Both the position numbers and the translations under genes were made by a program. The notes beneath the pieces are model-generated. The model had not been told where the DNA came from. It worked only from the letters and a program-made list of their open reading frames with translations, and did not search any database. This document shows, in pieces, positions 43,971-53,240 of a stretch of DNA of 64,000 nt; positions within the stretch are counted from its first letter, which is position 1, and each line of letters starts with the position of its first letter. Source of the DNA: Lutimaribacter_A marinistellae. Lineage in GTDB: Bacteria > Pseudomonadota > Alphaproteobacteria > Rhodobacterales > Rhodobacteraceae. The DNA lies in contig NZ_JBHRXI010000049.1 of assembly GCF_042648365.1 (NCBI RefSeq), forward strand, positions 424,898-488,897, given 5' to 3'.

Positions 43971-45635
43971 ATGACCGCGTATTATGACCTCGGGCAGTAT
44001 AGCTGCCCGGTGACCACCAATTCGTCCGAGGCACAGACATGGTTCGACCGTGGCCTCGTCTGGACCTACGGCTACAACCACGAAGAGGCGGTGCGCTGCT
44101 TTCAGCGCGCGGCAGAAAGCGACCCGGACTGCGCGATGGCACAGTGGGGCATCGCTTATGCTGGCGGCCCGAACTACAACATGCCGTGGGAGTTGTTCGA
44201 CGAGCAGGGCCGCGCGGACGCGCTGGCGCTGGCCTACGACGCCACGCAAGAGGCGCTGCGCCTTGCCGACACGTGCAGCCCAGCCGAACAGGCGCTGATC
44301 CGCGCCCTGCCCGCCCGGTACCCGCAGCGCAAGATCGTCGAGGACATGCACGGCTGGAATCACGATTTCGCCGACGCGATGCGCGCGGCTTTTGCCGCGG
44401 TTTCGGACCATCTCGATCTTCGCACGATCTACGTCGAAGCATTGCTGAACCTCACCCCCTGGCAAATGTGGAACTTGACCACAGGCCAGCCGGCCGAAGG
44501 CGCCGCGACAACCGAGGCGCAGGAGGTTCTGGAACAGGCGATGGCGCAGGATCCGTCAGCGATGGATCATCCCGGCCTGCTACATCTTTACGTCCACCTG
44601 ATGGAGATGTCTCCGACCCCGGAAAAGGCGCTCAAAGCTGGCGACAGGTTGCGGACCCTCGTGCCCGATGCGGGCCACCTCGTCCACATGCCGACCCATA
44701 TCGACGTGCTCTGCGGACACTATCATGACGTCGTCCACTGGAACGAGCGGGCGATCGAAGCCGACCTCAAGTATTATGAGCGCGAAGGCGCGTTCAACAT
44801 CTATACCGGTTATCGTCAGCACGATTACCATTTCGTCATCTATGGCGCATTGTTCATGGGCCAGATGCAACCTGCCTTGCGCGCGAATGCCGGGTTGCAT
44901 GACACCACGCCGGAAGAGATGCTGCGTGTCGAAAGCCCGCCAATGGCAGACTATTTCGAGGCTTTCATGGCGATGGAGCCGCATATCCTTGTCCGGTTCG
45001 GTCAATGGGAGGAGTGCATCGCGCTGGAATTGCCGCAGGATCAAGCCCTGTTCTGCACGGTGACCGCCACGGTTCTGTATGCACGTTCGTTGGGCTACGC
45101 GGCCACTGGACGCATCGCGGAAGCCGAAGCCGAAGAGCAGGCCTTTCTTGCCGCCTGCGCCCGCGTTCCCGAAACACGGCTCTTGCACAACAACCGGGTG
45201 GTCGACCTGCTGGCCATCGCCAAGGAGATGCTGCGCGGCGAGATCGAGTACCGCAAAGGCAATTTCGACACCGCATTTGCTCATCTGCGCAGGTCGGTCG
45301 AATTGGATGACCACCTGCCCTATGACGAGCCGTGGGGCTGGATGCAGCCGGCAAGGCATGCGCTTGGTGCATTGCTTTTCGAACAGGGCCGGATCGACGA
45401 GGCCGAAGCGATCTACCGCGAGGATCTGGGCCTCGGCGGAGACCTGCCGCGCGCCTGTGTTCATCCCGACAATGTCTGGAGCCTCAAAGGCTTGCACGAC
45501 TGCCTTGAGGCACGCGGGGACGCGGCAGAGGCGCCGTTGATCAGGCAGCGGCTTGATCTGGCGCTTGCCCGTGCAGATAGACGCGTGGCCGCGTCCTGCT
45601 TCTGCGCGCAATCGGCGATGCGGGCCGCGGAATAG
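43971..45635 (+). CDS. Tetratricopeptide-repeat protein of unknown function
   Basis: 554 aa, cytoplasmic (no signal peptide). YNHEEAVRCFQRAAESDPDCAMAQWGIAYAGGPNYN begins a TPR array. Further helical pairs include AFAHLRRSVELDDHLPYDEPWGWMQPARHALGALLFEQGRIDEAEAIYREDL at the C-terminus. The Trp/His-rich central part (HMPTHIDVLCGHYHDVV) is unusual for a pure scaffold. I do not recognise a defined function. AGGGAGG precedes the ATG. It converges with zapA, leaving 3 bp. Confidence 0.85.
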   Translation: MTAYYDLGQYSCPVTTNSSEAQTWFDRGLVWTYGYNHEEAVRCFQRAAESDPDCAMAQWGIAYAGGPNYNMPWELFDEQGRADALALAYDATQEALRLADTCSPAEQALIRALPARYPQRKIVEDMHGWNHDFADAMRAAFAAVSDHLDLRTIYVEALLNLTPWQMWNLTTGQPAEGAATTEAQEVLEQAMAQDPSAMDHPGLLHLYVHLMEMSPTPEKALKAGDRLRTLVPDAGHLVHMPTHIDVLCGHYHDVVHWNERAIEADLKYYEREGAFNIYTGYRQHDYHFVIYGALFMGQMQPALRANAGLHDTTPEEMLRVESPPMADYFEAFMAMEPHILVRFGQWEECIALELPQDQALFCTVTATVLYARSLGYAATGRIAEAEAEEQAFLAACARVPETRLLHNNRVVDLLAIAKEMLRGEIEYRKGNFDTAFAHLRRSVELDDHLPYDEPWGWMQPARHALGALLFEQGRIDEAEAIYREDLGLGGDLPRACVHPDNVWSLKGLHDCLEARGDAAEAPLIRQRLDLALARADRRVAASCFCAQSAMRAAE

Positions 45636-45638
45636 CGC

Positions 45639-46034
45639 CTAGCCCTGCGCCTTTTCCTCGACCTGTTCGGCCAGCGCCTCGGCGCGGGCCGCCAACTCGG
45701 CCAAGGTTTCGGTGACCGACGGCGGCACCACTGCGACCTCTACCCGCTCGGGTTCGGGCGCAGGCGCATTGCGCAGCGCTTCAAGCTCTTCCTCGCGCTC
45801 TGACAGCCGCGCCTCGACCTCGCGGATCTTGTCCTCGACAGCGGCGGTCTTGTCGGCAAGCATCAGCCCCGCCATCAACAGCATCCGCCCCTCGGGCATG
45901 CGACCGATCTGGTCAGAGAGAACCTGCGCCTCATCATCGAGCATCTTGGCCGCCGATTGCAGGTAGGATTCCTCGCCTTCCTGGCAGGACACCTCGAATG
46001 CTCGGCCACCGATATGTATTGTCACCTCGGGCAT
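45639..46034 (-). CDS. zapA: Cell division protein ZapA
   Basis: 131-aa FtsZ-binding protein that bundles protofilaments at the Z-ring. VTIHIGGRAFEVSCQEGEESYLQSAAKMLDDEAQVL and GRMLLMAGLMLADKT match the ZapA globular head, and a coiled-coil tail follows (about 65-131). It overlaps the stop of the upstream coiled-coil gene, so the two are co-translated. Confidence 0.93.
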   Translation of the reverse strand: MPEVTIHIGGRAFEVSCQEGEESYLQSAAKMLDDEAQVLSDQIGRMPEGRMLLMAGLMLADKTAAVEDKIREVEARLSEREEELEALRNAPAPEPERVEVAVVPPSVTETLAELAARAEALAEQVEEKAQG

Positions 46035-46972
46035 TATTCGTCTTCTCCCTCAGTCAGGTTTGCCTGCGCCAGAAGCGGCCCCAAACGGCTAAGCACCGCA
46101 TGCGCCTCGGCCGCGTCGGTCGCGCGCGCGGCACGCAGCGCCTCCAGCTCGGCCAGCATGGCGCTGTTCAGCAGCGCCGGATCGCCAAGCTGGTCCTGAG
46201 CCGTCTCGCGCATCTCGGCCAGCGCCTTGGTCATTTGTTCGTTCGACTTCCGAAGCCGTTGCAGATCGCCGTCAAGCCGTCCCATCGCCTCGCCGTGGCT
46301 GACACGCTCGGCACGCAGCATATCCAGTTCCGCCGAAAGCTCGGACAACCGTTCACTCTCGGCCAGCTCACCCTTGAGCGCGGCATTTTCCGCGCGCAGG
46401 CTTTCGACCTGTTCCGCCTCGGCGGCCAGCGCCGTCAGCCGCTCGATCTCCGAGCGCAGGGGCGCGGGATCTTCCGTCGCTTCGATCTGCGCTTTCAGTG
46501 CGTCGATCTCGGCGGTGAGCATCGTGGTCTGGTCATTCTGTTGCAGCGTCTCGATTTCCTCGGACAACCGTGCCCTCGCCGTTTCGGCTTCGAGCAGTTT
46601 TTCCGAAAGATCCGCCAATTCAGCTTTCAACGCGTCCAGCTCTGCAGTGTCTTCCAGCTGGGCCTTCAGCGCATCGCGTTCGACTTGCAGTGCCTCGACA
46701 GTTTCGCCGTCGGACTGGCCCTTGAGTTCTTCGATCTCTTCGGCATGCCGCGCTTTGAGCGTCTTCAAACGCTCTTCGAGCTGGGCATTGGCCATCTTCT
46801 CTTCGTCCAGTGCCTCGGCCAGCGCCGCGGCGCCGGGGCCGTCCTCCCCCTCTTCGGTGGTGGGCTCGGCCACTTCGACCGCAACGGGCCGTTCGGAAAG
46901 GCTCGTGACCCCGGCCCCGATACGTTCCATCGCAGCCGTGATACGCCGCTGAAGTTCCTCGATCTCGCTCAT
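46034..46972 (-). CDS. Long coiled-coil protein, co-transcribed with zapA (ZauP-like candidate)
   Basis: 312 aa, almost entirely Glu/Ala/Leu/Arg heptads, with a short acidic Gly-rich break (about 40-50). The pattern suggests one long coiled coil with a C-terminal helical cap. There is no signal or membrane segment. It lies directly upstream of zapA, sharing bases with its start. In Caulobacter a coiled-coil protein called ZauP is encoded with zapA and bridges ZapA to the Z-ring; this protein occupies the same position. That role is inferred from context, not from sequence similarity I could measure. The 248 bp to tkt hold divergent promoters I cannot place. Confidence 0.75.
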   Translation of the reverse strand: MSEIEELQRRITAAMERIGAGVTSLSERPVAVEVAEPTTEEGEDGPGAAALAEALDEEKMANAQLEERLKTLKARHAEEIEELKGQSDGETVEALQVERDALKAQLEDTAELDALKAELADLSEKLLEAETARARLSEEIETLQQNDQTTMLTAEIDALKAQIEATEDPAPLRSEIERLTALAAEAEQVESLRAENAALKGELAESERLSELSAELDMLRAERVSHGEAMGRLDGDLQRLRKSNEQMTKALAEMRETAQDQLGDPALLNSAMLAELEALRAARATDAAEAHAVLSRLGPLLAQANLTEGEDE

Positions 46973-47220
46973 CGCCCCTCGCCTTGTCTGAAACAGGTTC
47001 TCGTTTCGTCGGGTCTTTTGATGCCCTCATCCGAATCGGAATTGGGACCGGACAGGCTTAGTCTACCCAAACGACGCGGAAAATACCCCCCTGTTGCGTT
47101 TCAAGGGCTTGGCGCGCGTGCTTGACGTGGGAAAAGACGTGCCGCCCGGTTCCACTTGCACTTTGGGGCTTGGATGGTATTGACCCGCCAAACCGCCCGA
47201 GAACCAAAGGATGAAGCCCC

Positions 47221-49242
47221 GTGGACCTGACCGCGCTGCGCACTGCAAACCCCGACCATTGGGCCAAGGCCTCGGCCATTCGCGCCCTCACACTCGACGC
47301 CATCGCCGCTGCTAATTCCGGCCATTCCGGCATGCCGATGGGCATGGCCGACGTGGCGACCGTGCTCTTTGAAAAGCATCTCAAATTCGATGCAAAGAAC
47401 CCCAGCTGGCCAGACCGTGACCGGTTCATCCTGTCGGCGGGCCATGGCTCGATGCTGCTTTACTCCCTGCTCTACCTGACCGGCGACGAGCAGATCACCC
47501 TCGAGGAAATCAAGAATTTCCGCCAGATGGGCGCGCGCACGGCGGGTCACCCTGAAAACTTCCTCGCAACCGCGATCGAGACCACGACAGGCCCTCTCGG
47601 CCAGGGGATTTCCAATGCCGTGGGTTTCGCCATGGCCGAAGAGATCCAGCGCGCCCATTACGGCAAGAAGGTGGTCGACCATTACACCTATGTCATCGCC
47701 GGTGACGGATGCCTGATGGAAGGCGTCAGCCAAGAGGCGATAAGCCTCGCCGGTCGGCACGAGCTGTCCAAGCTGATCGTGTTCTGGGACAACAACAACA
47801 TCACCATCGACGGCACGGTCGACATTGCCGACCGCACAGACCAGCCGCAGCGCTTCCGCGCCTCGGGATGGAACGTGATCGAGATCGACGGTCACGATCC
47901 CAAGGCTATCGACGACGCCATCACCGCTGCCAAGAAATCGTCCAAGCCGACGATGATCGCCTGCGAAACGCATATCGCTCTGGGTCACGCGGCGCAGGAC
48001 ACGCCCAAGGGCCACGGTGCGCTGACCGACCCTGAGCAGTTGCAGGCGGCCAAGGATGCCTATGGCTGGTCCTATGGCCCGTTCGAGGTTCCTGTCGACG
48101 TGAAAACGGCCTGGGAAGTGATCGGAAGCCGCGGTGCCGCCGCACGTGAAGAGTGGGAGCAGCGCTTTGCCCAGCTTTCGGGGCGCAAGCAGGACGAGTT
48201 CACCCGCGCATATGCCGCCGAGGCCCCCAAGAAGCTGGCCAGCACGATCCGCGCGCTGAAAAAGCAGATGTCGGAAAGCGCGCCCAAGCTGGCCACTCGT
48301 GCCGCATCTGAAAAAGTGCTGGAGGTCGTCAACCCGATCATGACCGAAACGGTGGGCGGCTCCGCCGACTTGACCGGCTCCAACAACACCAAGACTGGCG
48401 ATCTCGGTGTATTCCTGCCCGAAAACCGCAAGGGCCGTTACATTCACTATGGCATCCGCGAACACGGCATGGCGGCGGCGATGAACGGCATGGCATTGCA
48501 TGGCGGCATCCGGCCCTATGGCGGGACCTTCATGTGCTTTACCGATTACGCGCGTCCCGCGATGCGGCTGGCGGCACTGATGCAGGTGCCGACGGTCTTT
48601 GTCATGACGCATGACTCCATCGGCCTGGGCGAGGACGGACCGACCCACCAGCCTGTCGAGCATCTGGCCATCAGCCGCGCGACGCCCAACACTTATGTAT
48701 TCCGTCCCGCCGACGTGATCGAGACAGCAGAGGCCTGGGAAATGGCACTGACGATGAAGGACAGCCCGTCGGTCCTGTCGCTGACGCGTCAGGGGCTGCC
48801 GACCGTGCGGACCCAGCACAAGACCAAGAACCTCTCTGCACAGGGTGCCTATGTGCTGGCCGAAGCCTCTGCCAAGCGCGAGGCGATCCTGCTCGCGACG
48901 GGGTCCGAGGTCGCCGTAGCGATGGACGCCAAGACCAAGCTCGAGGCTCAGGGCATCGGCGTTCGCGTCGTGTCCATGCCCTGCATGGAACTGTTCGCCG
49001 AGCAGGACGAAAGCTATCGCAAGCGCGTCCTGCCCGCAGGACCCGTGCGCGTGGGCATCGAGGCTGCCGTCCGCGACGGCGGCTGGGACCGCTGGCTGCT
49101 GGGAGAGCGTGGCCGCGAAGCAAAATCTGCCTTCATCGGGATGGATCGCTTCGGCGCGTCGGCACCGGCCGGCGAACTCTTCGAACGGTTCGGCATCACG
49201 GCCGATGCCGTCGTCGAAAAGGTCAAGGCACTGCTGGGCTGA
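47221..49242 (+). CDS. tkt: Transketolase
   Basis: 673-aa thiamine-diphosphate enzyme of the pentose phosphate pathway. SGHSGMPMGMAD at the N-terminus, the ThDP motif GDGCLMEG...WDNNNITIDG, and FRQMGARTAGHPE are conserved. The C-terminal region has GIREHGMAAAMNGMALHGG and THDSIGLGEDGPTHQPVEHLA. The start is GTG with AAAGGATG upstream. A terminator follows. gap is 2.2 kb downstream in the same orientation, separated by two minus-strand genes. Confidence 0.96.
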   Translation: MDLTALRTANPDHWAKASAIRALTLDAIAAANSGHSGMPMGMADVATVLFEKHLKFDAKNPSWPDRDRFILSAGHGSMLLYSLLYLTGDEQITLEEIKNFRQMGARTAGHPENFLATAIETTTGPLGQGISNAVGFAMAEEIQRAHYGKKVVDHYTYVIAGDGCLMEGVSQEAISLAGRHELSKLIVFWDNNNITIDGTVDIADRTDQPQRFRASGWNVIEIDGHDPKAIDDAITAAKKSSKPTMIACETHIALGHAAQDTPKGHGALTDPEQLQAAKDAYGWSYGPFEVPVDVKTAWEVIGSRGAAAREEWEQRFAQLSGRKQDEFTRAYAAEAPKKLASTIRALKKQMSESAPKLATRAASEKVLEVVNPIMTETVGGSADLTGSNNTKTGDLGVFLPENRKGRYIHYGIREHGMAAAMNGMALHGGIRPYGGTFMCFTDYARPAMRLAALMQVPTVFVMTHDSIGLGEDGPTHQPVEHLAISRATPNTYVFRPADVIETAEAWEMALTMKDSPSVLSLTRQGLPTVRTQHKTKNLSAQGAYVLAEASAKREAILLATGSEVAVAMDAKTKLEAQGIGVRVVSMPCMELFAEQDESYRKRVLPAGPVRVGIEAAVRDGGWDRWLLGERGREAKSAFIGMDRFGASAPAGELFERFGITADAVVEKVKALLG

Positions 49243-49264
49243 CGCCTGCAATCAGAGAAAGATG

Positions 49265-49298
49265 AAGGGCGTCCGGACCGGGGCGCCCTTTCTCGTTT
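49265..49298 (+). terminator. Intrinsic terminator of tkt
   Basis: AAGGGCG/CGCCCTT arms (49265-49290) close a loop containing a further CCGG/CCGG pairing, followed by TCTCGTTT. It begins 23 bp after the tkt stop. Confidence 0.8.
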
Positions 49299-49326
49299 CC
49301 GGGCATCCGCCGCCAAGCGATCCAGG

Positions 49327-50124
49327 TCAGACGAATACCACAACCGATTGCATGCCTTCGACCACCAGCTCACCGTCGGTGTTCCACATCCGCATGACCT
49401 GGCTGCTATAACCGTCTTGTGCGGCGGTCAGGTCGGTCTCTACCATCCACCAGCCGTCACGCGTTGCCGGCTGGGCCGCAAGGATGTTGCAGATCCAGGT
49501 CATGGACGAGTTCGGACCGATCCTGGTGAACATCGGGAACACGGCCGGAGGCAACAGGTCGGCGATCGCCAGAAGCCCCTCGATCCGGTCCCACATGGCG
49601 GGTGACTTGTGACGCGCCCAAACCCGGTTGTATCCCCGCTCCGCACCCGAAAATGGAAGGGCGCCTTCGATCAGCCTTGTTTCGAAATTGTTGAAAAACG
49701 CCACCGGTGCGCGCCGGGCCTCTCCGAAAAAAGGCGCCGTATCCTCGGGCGGCGTCGACGGCACCGCCGGGCAGCCCTGGCTCACATGGCTCTCCTGCGC
49801 GGCGCCGAAGGAGAACGTGCCCTGCGCTGCGACCTTCCCGTCAATCTCGGCACGGGTATTCACCGTGGTGACATTGCGCCCCGCGCGCAGAACTTCGGAC
49901 CGGACGATTGGTGGCTCGCTGACAGGTCCCGTGAAATTGACGAGGGCCGAGCGCAGGGGCGGCAACCCGTCACGCCCGTCAAGCGCAGCATGCAGAAGCA
50001 GTGCCGCCGTAAACCCGCCATAAGCCGTGCGCCCCTGCGTCCAACCCGCGGGTACGGGGTAGCGCAAGCCGTCCCCTTCACGGTCGGCAGCGTTCAATAC
50101 GTCATCAAGGCTCTGGTCGGTCAT
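49327..50124 (-). CDS. Acyl-CoA thioesterase family protein (double hotdog)
   Basis: 265 aa. An N-terminal hotdog (GWTQGRTAYGGFTAALLLHAAL, then RSEVLRAGRNVTTVNTRAEIDGKVAAQGTFSFG) and a C-terminal hotdog (MTWICNILAAQPATRDGWWMVETDLTAAQDGYSSQVMRMWNTDGELVVEG) match the TesB-like/thioesterase-family superfamily. It probably hydrolyses acyl-CoAs; chain length is unknown. The ATG at 50124 follows GAGGACC. It stands between tkt and the DUF808 gene. Confidence 0.85.
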   Translation of the reverse strand: MTDQSLDDVLNAADREGDGLRYPVPAGWTQGRTAYGGFTAALLLHAALDGRDGLPPLRSALVNFTGPVSEPPIVRSEVLRAGRNVTTVNTRAEIDGKVAAQGTFSFGAAQESHVSQGCPAVPSTPPEDTAPFFGEARRAPVAFFNNFETRLIEGALPFSGAERGYNRVWARHKSPAMWDRIEGLLAIADLLPPAVFPMFTRIGPNSSMTWICNILAAQPATRDGWWMVETDLTAAQDGYSSQVMRMWNTDGELVVEGMQSVVVFV

Positions 50125-50201
50125 GCTGGTCCTCGTTTCATGGTTCGAGCGGGACCGTAGCGATCGTCGCGCCCGGAACCAGCCTGACCGGACGTCACGC
50201 C

Positions 50202-51173
50202 TCAATGCGCGGCGTCGGCCCCGCCGAACCGCGCCACGATCGGACCGATCACCTTGGTGGCCACAGGGATCAGAAGGAAACCGAGCGCCAGCCCGAACAC
50301 GCCGTCCATCGCGGCCTTGGCGATCCATTCAACCACAGCGGTCCATTGTGCAGGAACCGCGTGTCCGACCGCATAGGCCCAGTCATGGATGTGATGGCCC
50401 AACCAGCCGAACCCAAGCTCTTCAAGCCCGTGAATGATGATCGAACCGCCGACCCATAGCATGGCAGCGGTGCCAACGATGGTCAGTAGTTTCATGAAGC
50501 CCGGCATCGCACGTACCAGCCAGCGACCCAGCGTGCGGGTTACGCCAAGTCGACCGTTCTGTGCAGCGAAAAGCCCGACATCATCCGCTTTCACGATAAG
50601 CGCGACCGAACCATAGACCGCAACGGTGATCATCACACCCACCAGCGCAAGGGTGGCCGCCTCCATCCAGAAATTGCTGGGCGGGATGGCGGCAAGCGCG
50701 ATGGTCATGATCTCGGCCGAGAGGATGAAATCCGTCTTGATGGCGCCTGCGGCCTTCTTCTCCTCGAGATGGGCCGGATCGCCAGGCGCATCCTCGGGAA
50801 AGACCACGTGGTCGTCATGCGGAACAAGCGCGTGATACACTTTTTCAGCGCCCTCGAAACACAGGTAGGCCCCGCCCAGCATCAGCAGCGGCGCTATGGC
50901 CCAAGGCGCGAAATTGGCCAGCAGCAGGCCCACTGGCAGAAGATACAGCAGCTTGTTCTTGAGAGAGCCCTTGGCGATGCGCCAGATGATCGGCAATTCG
51001 CGCGACGCTTCGAAACCATGTACGTATTTCGGTGTCACGGCTGCGTCGTCAATAACTGCACCCGCGGCCTTGGATCCGGCCTTCAGCGCCTGCGCCGCGA
51101 CGTCATCGACAGATGCCGCCGCAACCTTGGCGATTCCCGCCACGTCGTCCAGCAGGGCCAACAAACCGCTCAT
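50202..51173 (-). CDS. DUF808 membrane protein (YedI family)
   Basis: 323 aa with several membrane helices and the family start MSGLLALLDDVAGIAKVAAASVDDVAAQA. PKYVHGFEASRELPIIWRIAKGSLKNKLLYLLPVGLLL and MLGGAYLCFEGAEKVYH are conserved. The function is unknown, although it is a widely conserved inner-membrane protein. It is divergent from gap, with 293 bp between starts. Confidence 0.9.
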   Translation of the reverse strand: MSGLLALLDDVAGIAKVAAASVDDVAAQALKAGSKAAGAVIDDAAVTPKYVHGFEASRELPIIWRIAKGSLKNKLLYLLPVGLLLANFAPWAIAPLLMLGGAYLCFEGAEKVYHALVPHDDHVVFPEDAPGDPAHLEEKKAAGAIKTDFILSAEIMTIALAAIPPSNFWMEAATLALVGVMITVAVYGSVALIVKADDVGLFAAQNGRLGVTRTLGRWLVRAMPGFMKLLTIVGTAAMLWVGGSIIIHGLEELGFGWLGHHIHDWAYAVGHAVPAQWTAVVEWIAKAAMDGVFGLALGFLLIPVATKVIGPIVARFGGADAAH

Positions 51174-51334
51174 CGCAACTTCCTTTCGTTCCGTTCTTTC
51201 CCACCGATCAGGGCCGCGCCGCTGCGTGGCACGTTAACTGCGACCGTCGACAACGCAAGTGCATCTCGCAACCAACTGCGCTGCCAGCGAAAAGGTCCAC
51301 CTGGCGAAGAAGTGCAGGACGGGGCGGCGTCGGC

Positions 51335-51381
51335 ACGTTAGCGCAACCGGTACCGGCACCATAAAGCTTTTGCGCTAACAT
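51335..51381. promoter_or_regulatory. Two imperfect LacI-type half-operators upstream of gap
   Basis: CGTTAGCGCAAC at 51336-51347 and TTGCGCTAACA at 51370-51380 each match one half of a LacI-family operator of the form TGTTAGC-GCTAACA. In Rhodobacter relatives the LacI-family regulator CceR controls central carbon genes including gap. That similarity prompts the call; the match is partial and I have not scored it. The rest of the 293-bp spacer shows nothing definite. Confidence 0.35.
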
Positions 51382-51466
51382 GTTCAATTTCTATGCTTTT
51401 CCGCTTCCTGACCACCGGGCATCCGTCTATATGGTCGCCGAATTAACTGTCTGCGGAGTCCCTGTC

Positions 51467-52468
51467 ATGTCCATCAAGGTTGGCATCAACGGTTTTGGCC
51501 GGATCGGTCGTTGTACCCTGTCCCATATCGCCGCTTCCGGGCGCGACGATATCGAGGTGATCAAGGTCAATGCGACGGGCCCGCTGGAGACCGCCGCTCA
51601 CCTTCTGAAATATGACAGTGTCCATGGCCGTTTCCCCGGAGAGGTCACTCTGGGCGATGGCACGATGAACCTCGGCCGTGGCGACATACAGATGTATTCG
51701 ACATATGACATGTCAGAGCTCGACTGGGACGGCTGCGATGTCGTTCTGGAATGCACCGGCAAGTTCAACGACGGGCTGAAGGCCAACGCGCATCTTGACC
51801 GTGGAGCAAAAAAGGTTCTGTTGTCGGCGCCGGGCAAGAATGTCGACAAGACCATCGTCTTTGGCGTCAACGACGACCAGTTGACCGCCAAAGATCGCAT
51901 GATCTCGAATGGGTCCTGCACCACCAACTGCCTTGCCCCCATGGCCAAGGTTCTGGATGAGACCATCGGCATCGAACACGGACTTATGACAACGATCCAT
52001 GCCTATACCGGTGACCAACCGACGCTGGACCGCCGCCATTCCGATCTCTATCGCGCGCGCGCGGCGGCCATGTCGATCATTCCCACTTCGACCGGAGCAG
52101 CCAAGGCGCTGGGAGAGGTCCTGCCCCGTCTCAAGGGCCGCCTCGACGGCTCGGCCATGCGTGTCCCCACGCCGAATGTCTCGGCGGTCGACCTCACTTT
52201 CCGCGCCGCACGCGATGTGACCGCGGAAGAGGTGAATGCCGTGATGAAGGAAGCGGCCGAAGGCGCGATGAAGGGCGTTCTGGGCTATGAACCCGCGCCG
52301 CTGGTCTCGACCGATTTCAACCATACCGAAGAAAGCTGCATCTTTGCGCCTGACCAGACCCGCGTGGTCGAGGGCCGGATGGTGCGCGTCCTGGGCTGGT
52401 ACGACAATGAATGGGGTTTTTCGGTCCGCATGGCAGATGTGGCCGTCGCCATGGGCAAGCTGGGCTGA
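51467..52468 (+). CDS. gap: Glyceraldehyde-3-phosphate dehydrogenase
   Basis: 333-aa type I enzyme of glycolysis/gluconeogenesis. NGFGRIGR (8-15) starts the cofactor fold; the nucleophile is Cys151 in SNGSCTTNC. Where NAD-specific enzymes have Asn-Asp at the adenosine ribose, this one reads VNATG (Asn35-Ala36-Thr37), lacking the Asp that repels NADP. So NADP or dual cofactor use is possible. GGAG precedes the ATG at 51467. A hairpin and a 47-aa membrane protein gene follow. Confidence 0.95.
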   Translation: MSIKVGINGFGRIGRCTLSHIAASGRDDIEVIKVNATGPLETAAHLLKYDSVHGRFPGEVTLGDGTMNLGRGDIQMYSTYDMSELDWDGCDVVLECTGKFNDGLKANAHLDRGAKKVLLSAPGKNVDKTIVFGVNDDQLTAKDRMISNGSCTTNCLAPMAKVLDETIGIEHGLMTTIHAYTGDQPTLDRRHSDLYRARAAAMSIIPTSTGAAKALGEVLPRLKGRLDGSAMRVPTPNVSAVDLTFRAARDVTAEEVNAVMKEAAEGAMKGVLGYEPAPLVSTDFNHTEESCIFAPDQTRVVEGRMVRVLGWYDNEWGFSVRMADVAVAMGKLG

Positions 52469-52494
52469 ACTTTCGCCCAACCCCTTGAGATACA

Positions 52495-52523
52495 ACGCCC
52501 GCTCGGCTTATCTGGGCGGGCGT
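52495..52523 (+). terminator. Hairpin between gap and the small membrane protein
   Basis: An 8-bp stem ACGCCCGC/GCGGGCGT with a 13-base loop, followed by AATCGTT. It lies 27 bp past the gap stop and 19 bp before the next start. It probably terminates or attenuates gap transcription. Confidence 0.55.
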
Positions 52524-52541
52524 AATCGTTCGGGGACCGCA

Positions 52542-52685
52542 ATGACCAACAAGATCGCGCTCTGGCTGGGCGCTCTTATCCTCGGCGCGATTCTCGTCGA
52601 TGTACTCCTCTACGGGACAGAGCACCTCATCTTCCTCGCAAAGAAGCTCGATGCACTGGTGGAGTATCTCGCCTTCTGGCGTTGA
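52542..52685 (+). CDS. 47-aa single-helix membrane protein
   Basis: MTNKIALWLGALILGAILVDV starts a hydrophobic helix (about 5-24), and the tail ends VEYLAFWR. GGGGA lies a few bases before the ATG. The coding frame and the gap-proximal position suggest a genuine small gene; I have seen similar short proteins annotated next to gap in this family, from memory only. The function is unknown. Confidence 0.65.
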   Translation: MTNKIALWLGALILGAILVDVLLYGTEHLIFLAKKLDALVEYLAFWR

Positions 52686-52736
52686 CCCTCATCCCGGCGG
52701 GCGTCTGGGACAGGCCCAGCCGCCCTCGCAGCGCCC

Positions 52737-53240
52737 TTAGCGTTCCGGTGCGCCAAGCCGTTCGATCAACGCGGCGTTTACTGGCGGGGTGACGAATTTC
52801 GACACATCGCCATGCAACCGCGCGATTTCCTTGACCAGTTTCGACGCAATGGCTTGATGGCGCGCTTCGGCCATCAGGAACACCGTTTCGATCGAGTCGT
52901 CGAGCGCGCGGTTCATGCCCACCATCTGGAACTCGTACTCGAAATCCGCGACGGCCCGCAGCCCTCGTACGATGATCTGGGCGCCGACGTCATGGGCACA
53001 GTTGATCAGCAGGTTCTCAAACGGATGGGCAACAATCTCGGTGCCGGTCTGTTCGGAAAGCGCGGCGCATTCCTGCTCGATCATCGAGACCCGTTCTTCC
53101 AGCGAAAACAACGGTCCCTTGTCCCGATTGATCGCGACCCCGATCACCAGCTTGTCGACCAACGCCGATGCGCGCCGGATGATATCGATATGCCCCAGCG
53201 TGATGGGGTCGAAGGTCCCGGGATACAAACCCACCCGCAT
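52737..53240 (-). CDS. coaD: Phosphopantetheine adenylyltransferase
   Basis: 167-aa penultimate enzyme of coenzyme A synthesis: 4'-phosphopantetheine + ATP to dephospho-CoA. The nucleotidyltransferase motif GLYPGTFDPITLGHIDIIRRA opens the protein, and RGLRAVADFEYEFQMVGMNRAL is conserved. The late motif reads IASKLVKEIARLHGDVSKFV instead of the usual ISSxxVKE, a mild variation. It is a single gene; the 243 bp to the sulfatase gene hold only the terminator described below and spacer. Confidence 0.95.
   Translation of the reverse strand: MRVGLYPGTFDPITLGHIDIIRRASALVDKLVIGVAINRDKGPLFSLEERVSMIEQECAALSEQTGTEIVAHPFENLLINCAHDVGAQIIVRGLRAVADFEYEFQMVGMNRALDDSIETVFLMAEARHQAIASKLVKEIARLHGDVSKFVTPPVNAALIERLGAPER

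Noticed and set aside
46973..47220. Possible 6S RNA next to zapA, as in some bacteria
   Set aside because: The spacer shows no long imperfect hairpin with a central bubble, and the other zapA side has only 3 bp of intergenic space.
47101..49251. A 716-codon open frame on the minus strand
   Set aside because: It is antisense to transketolase, whose motifs are unambiguous.
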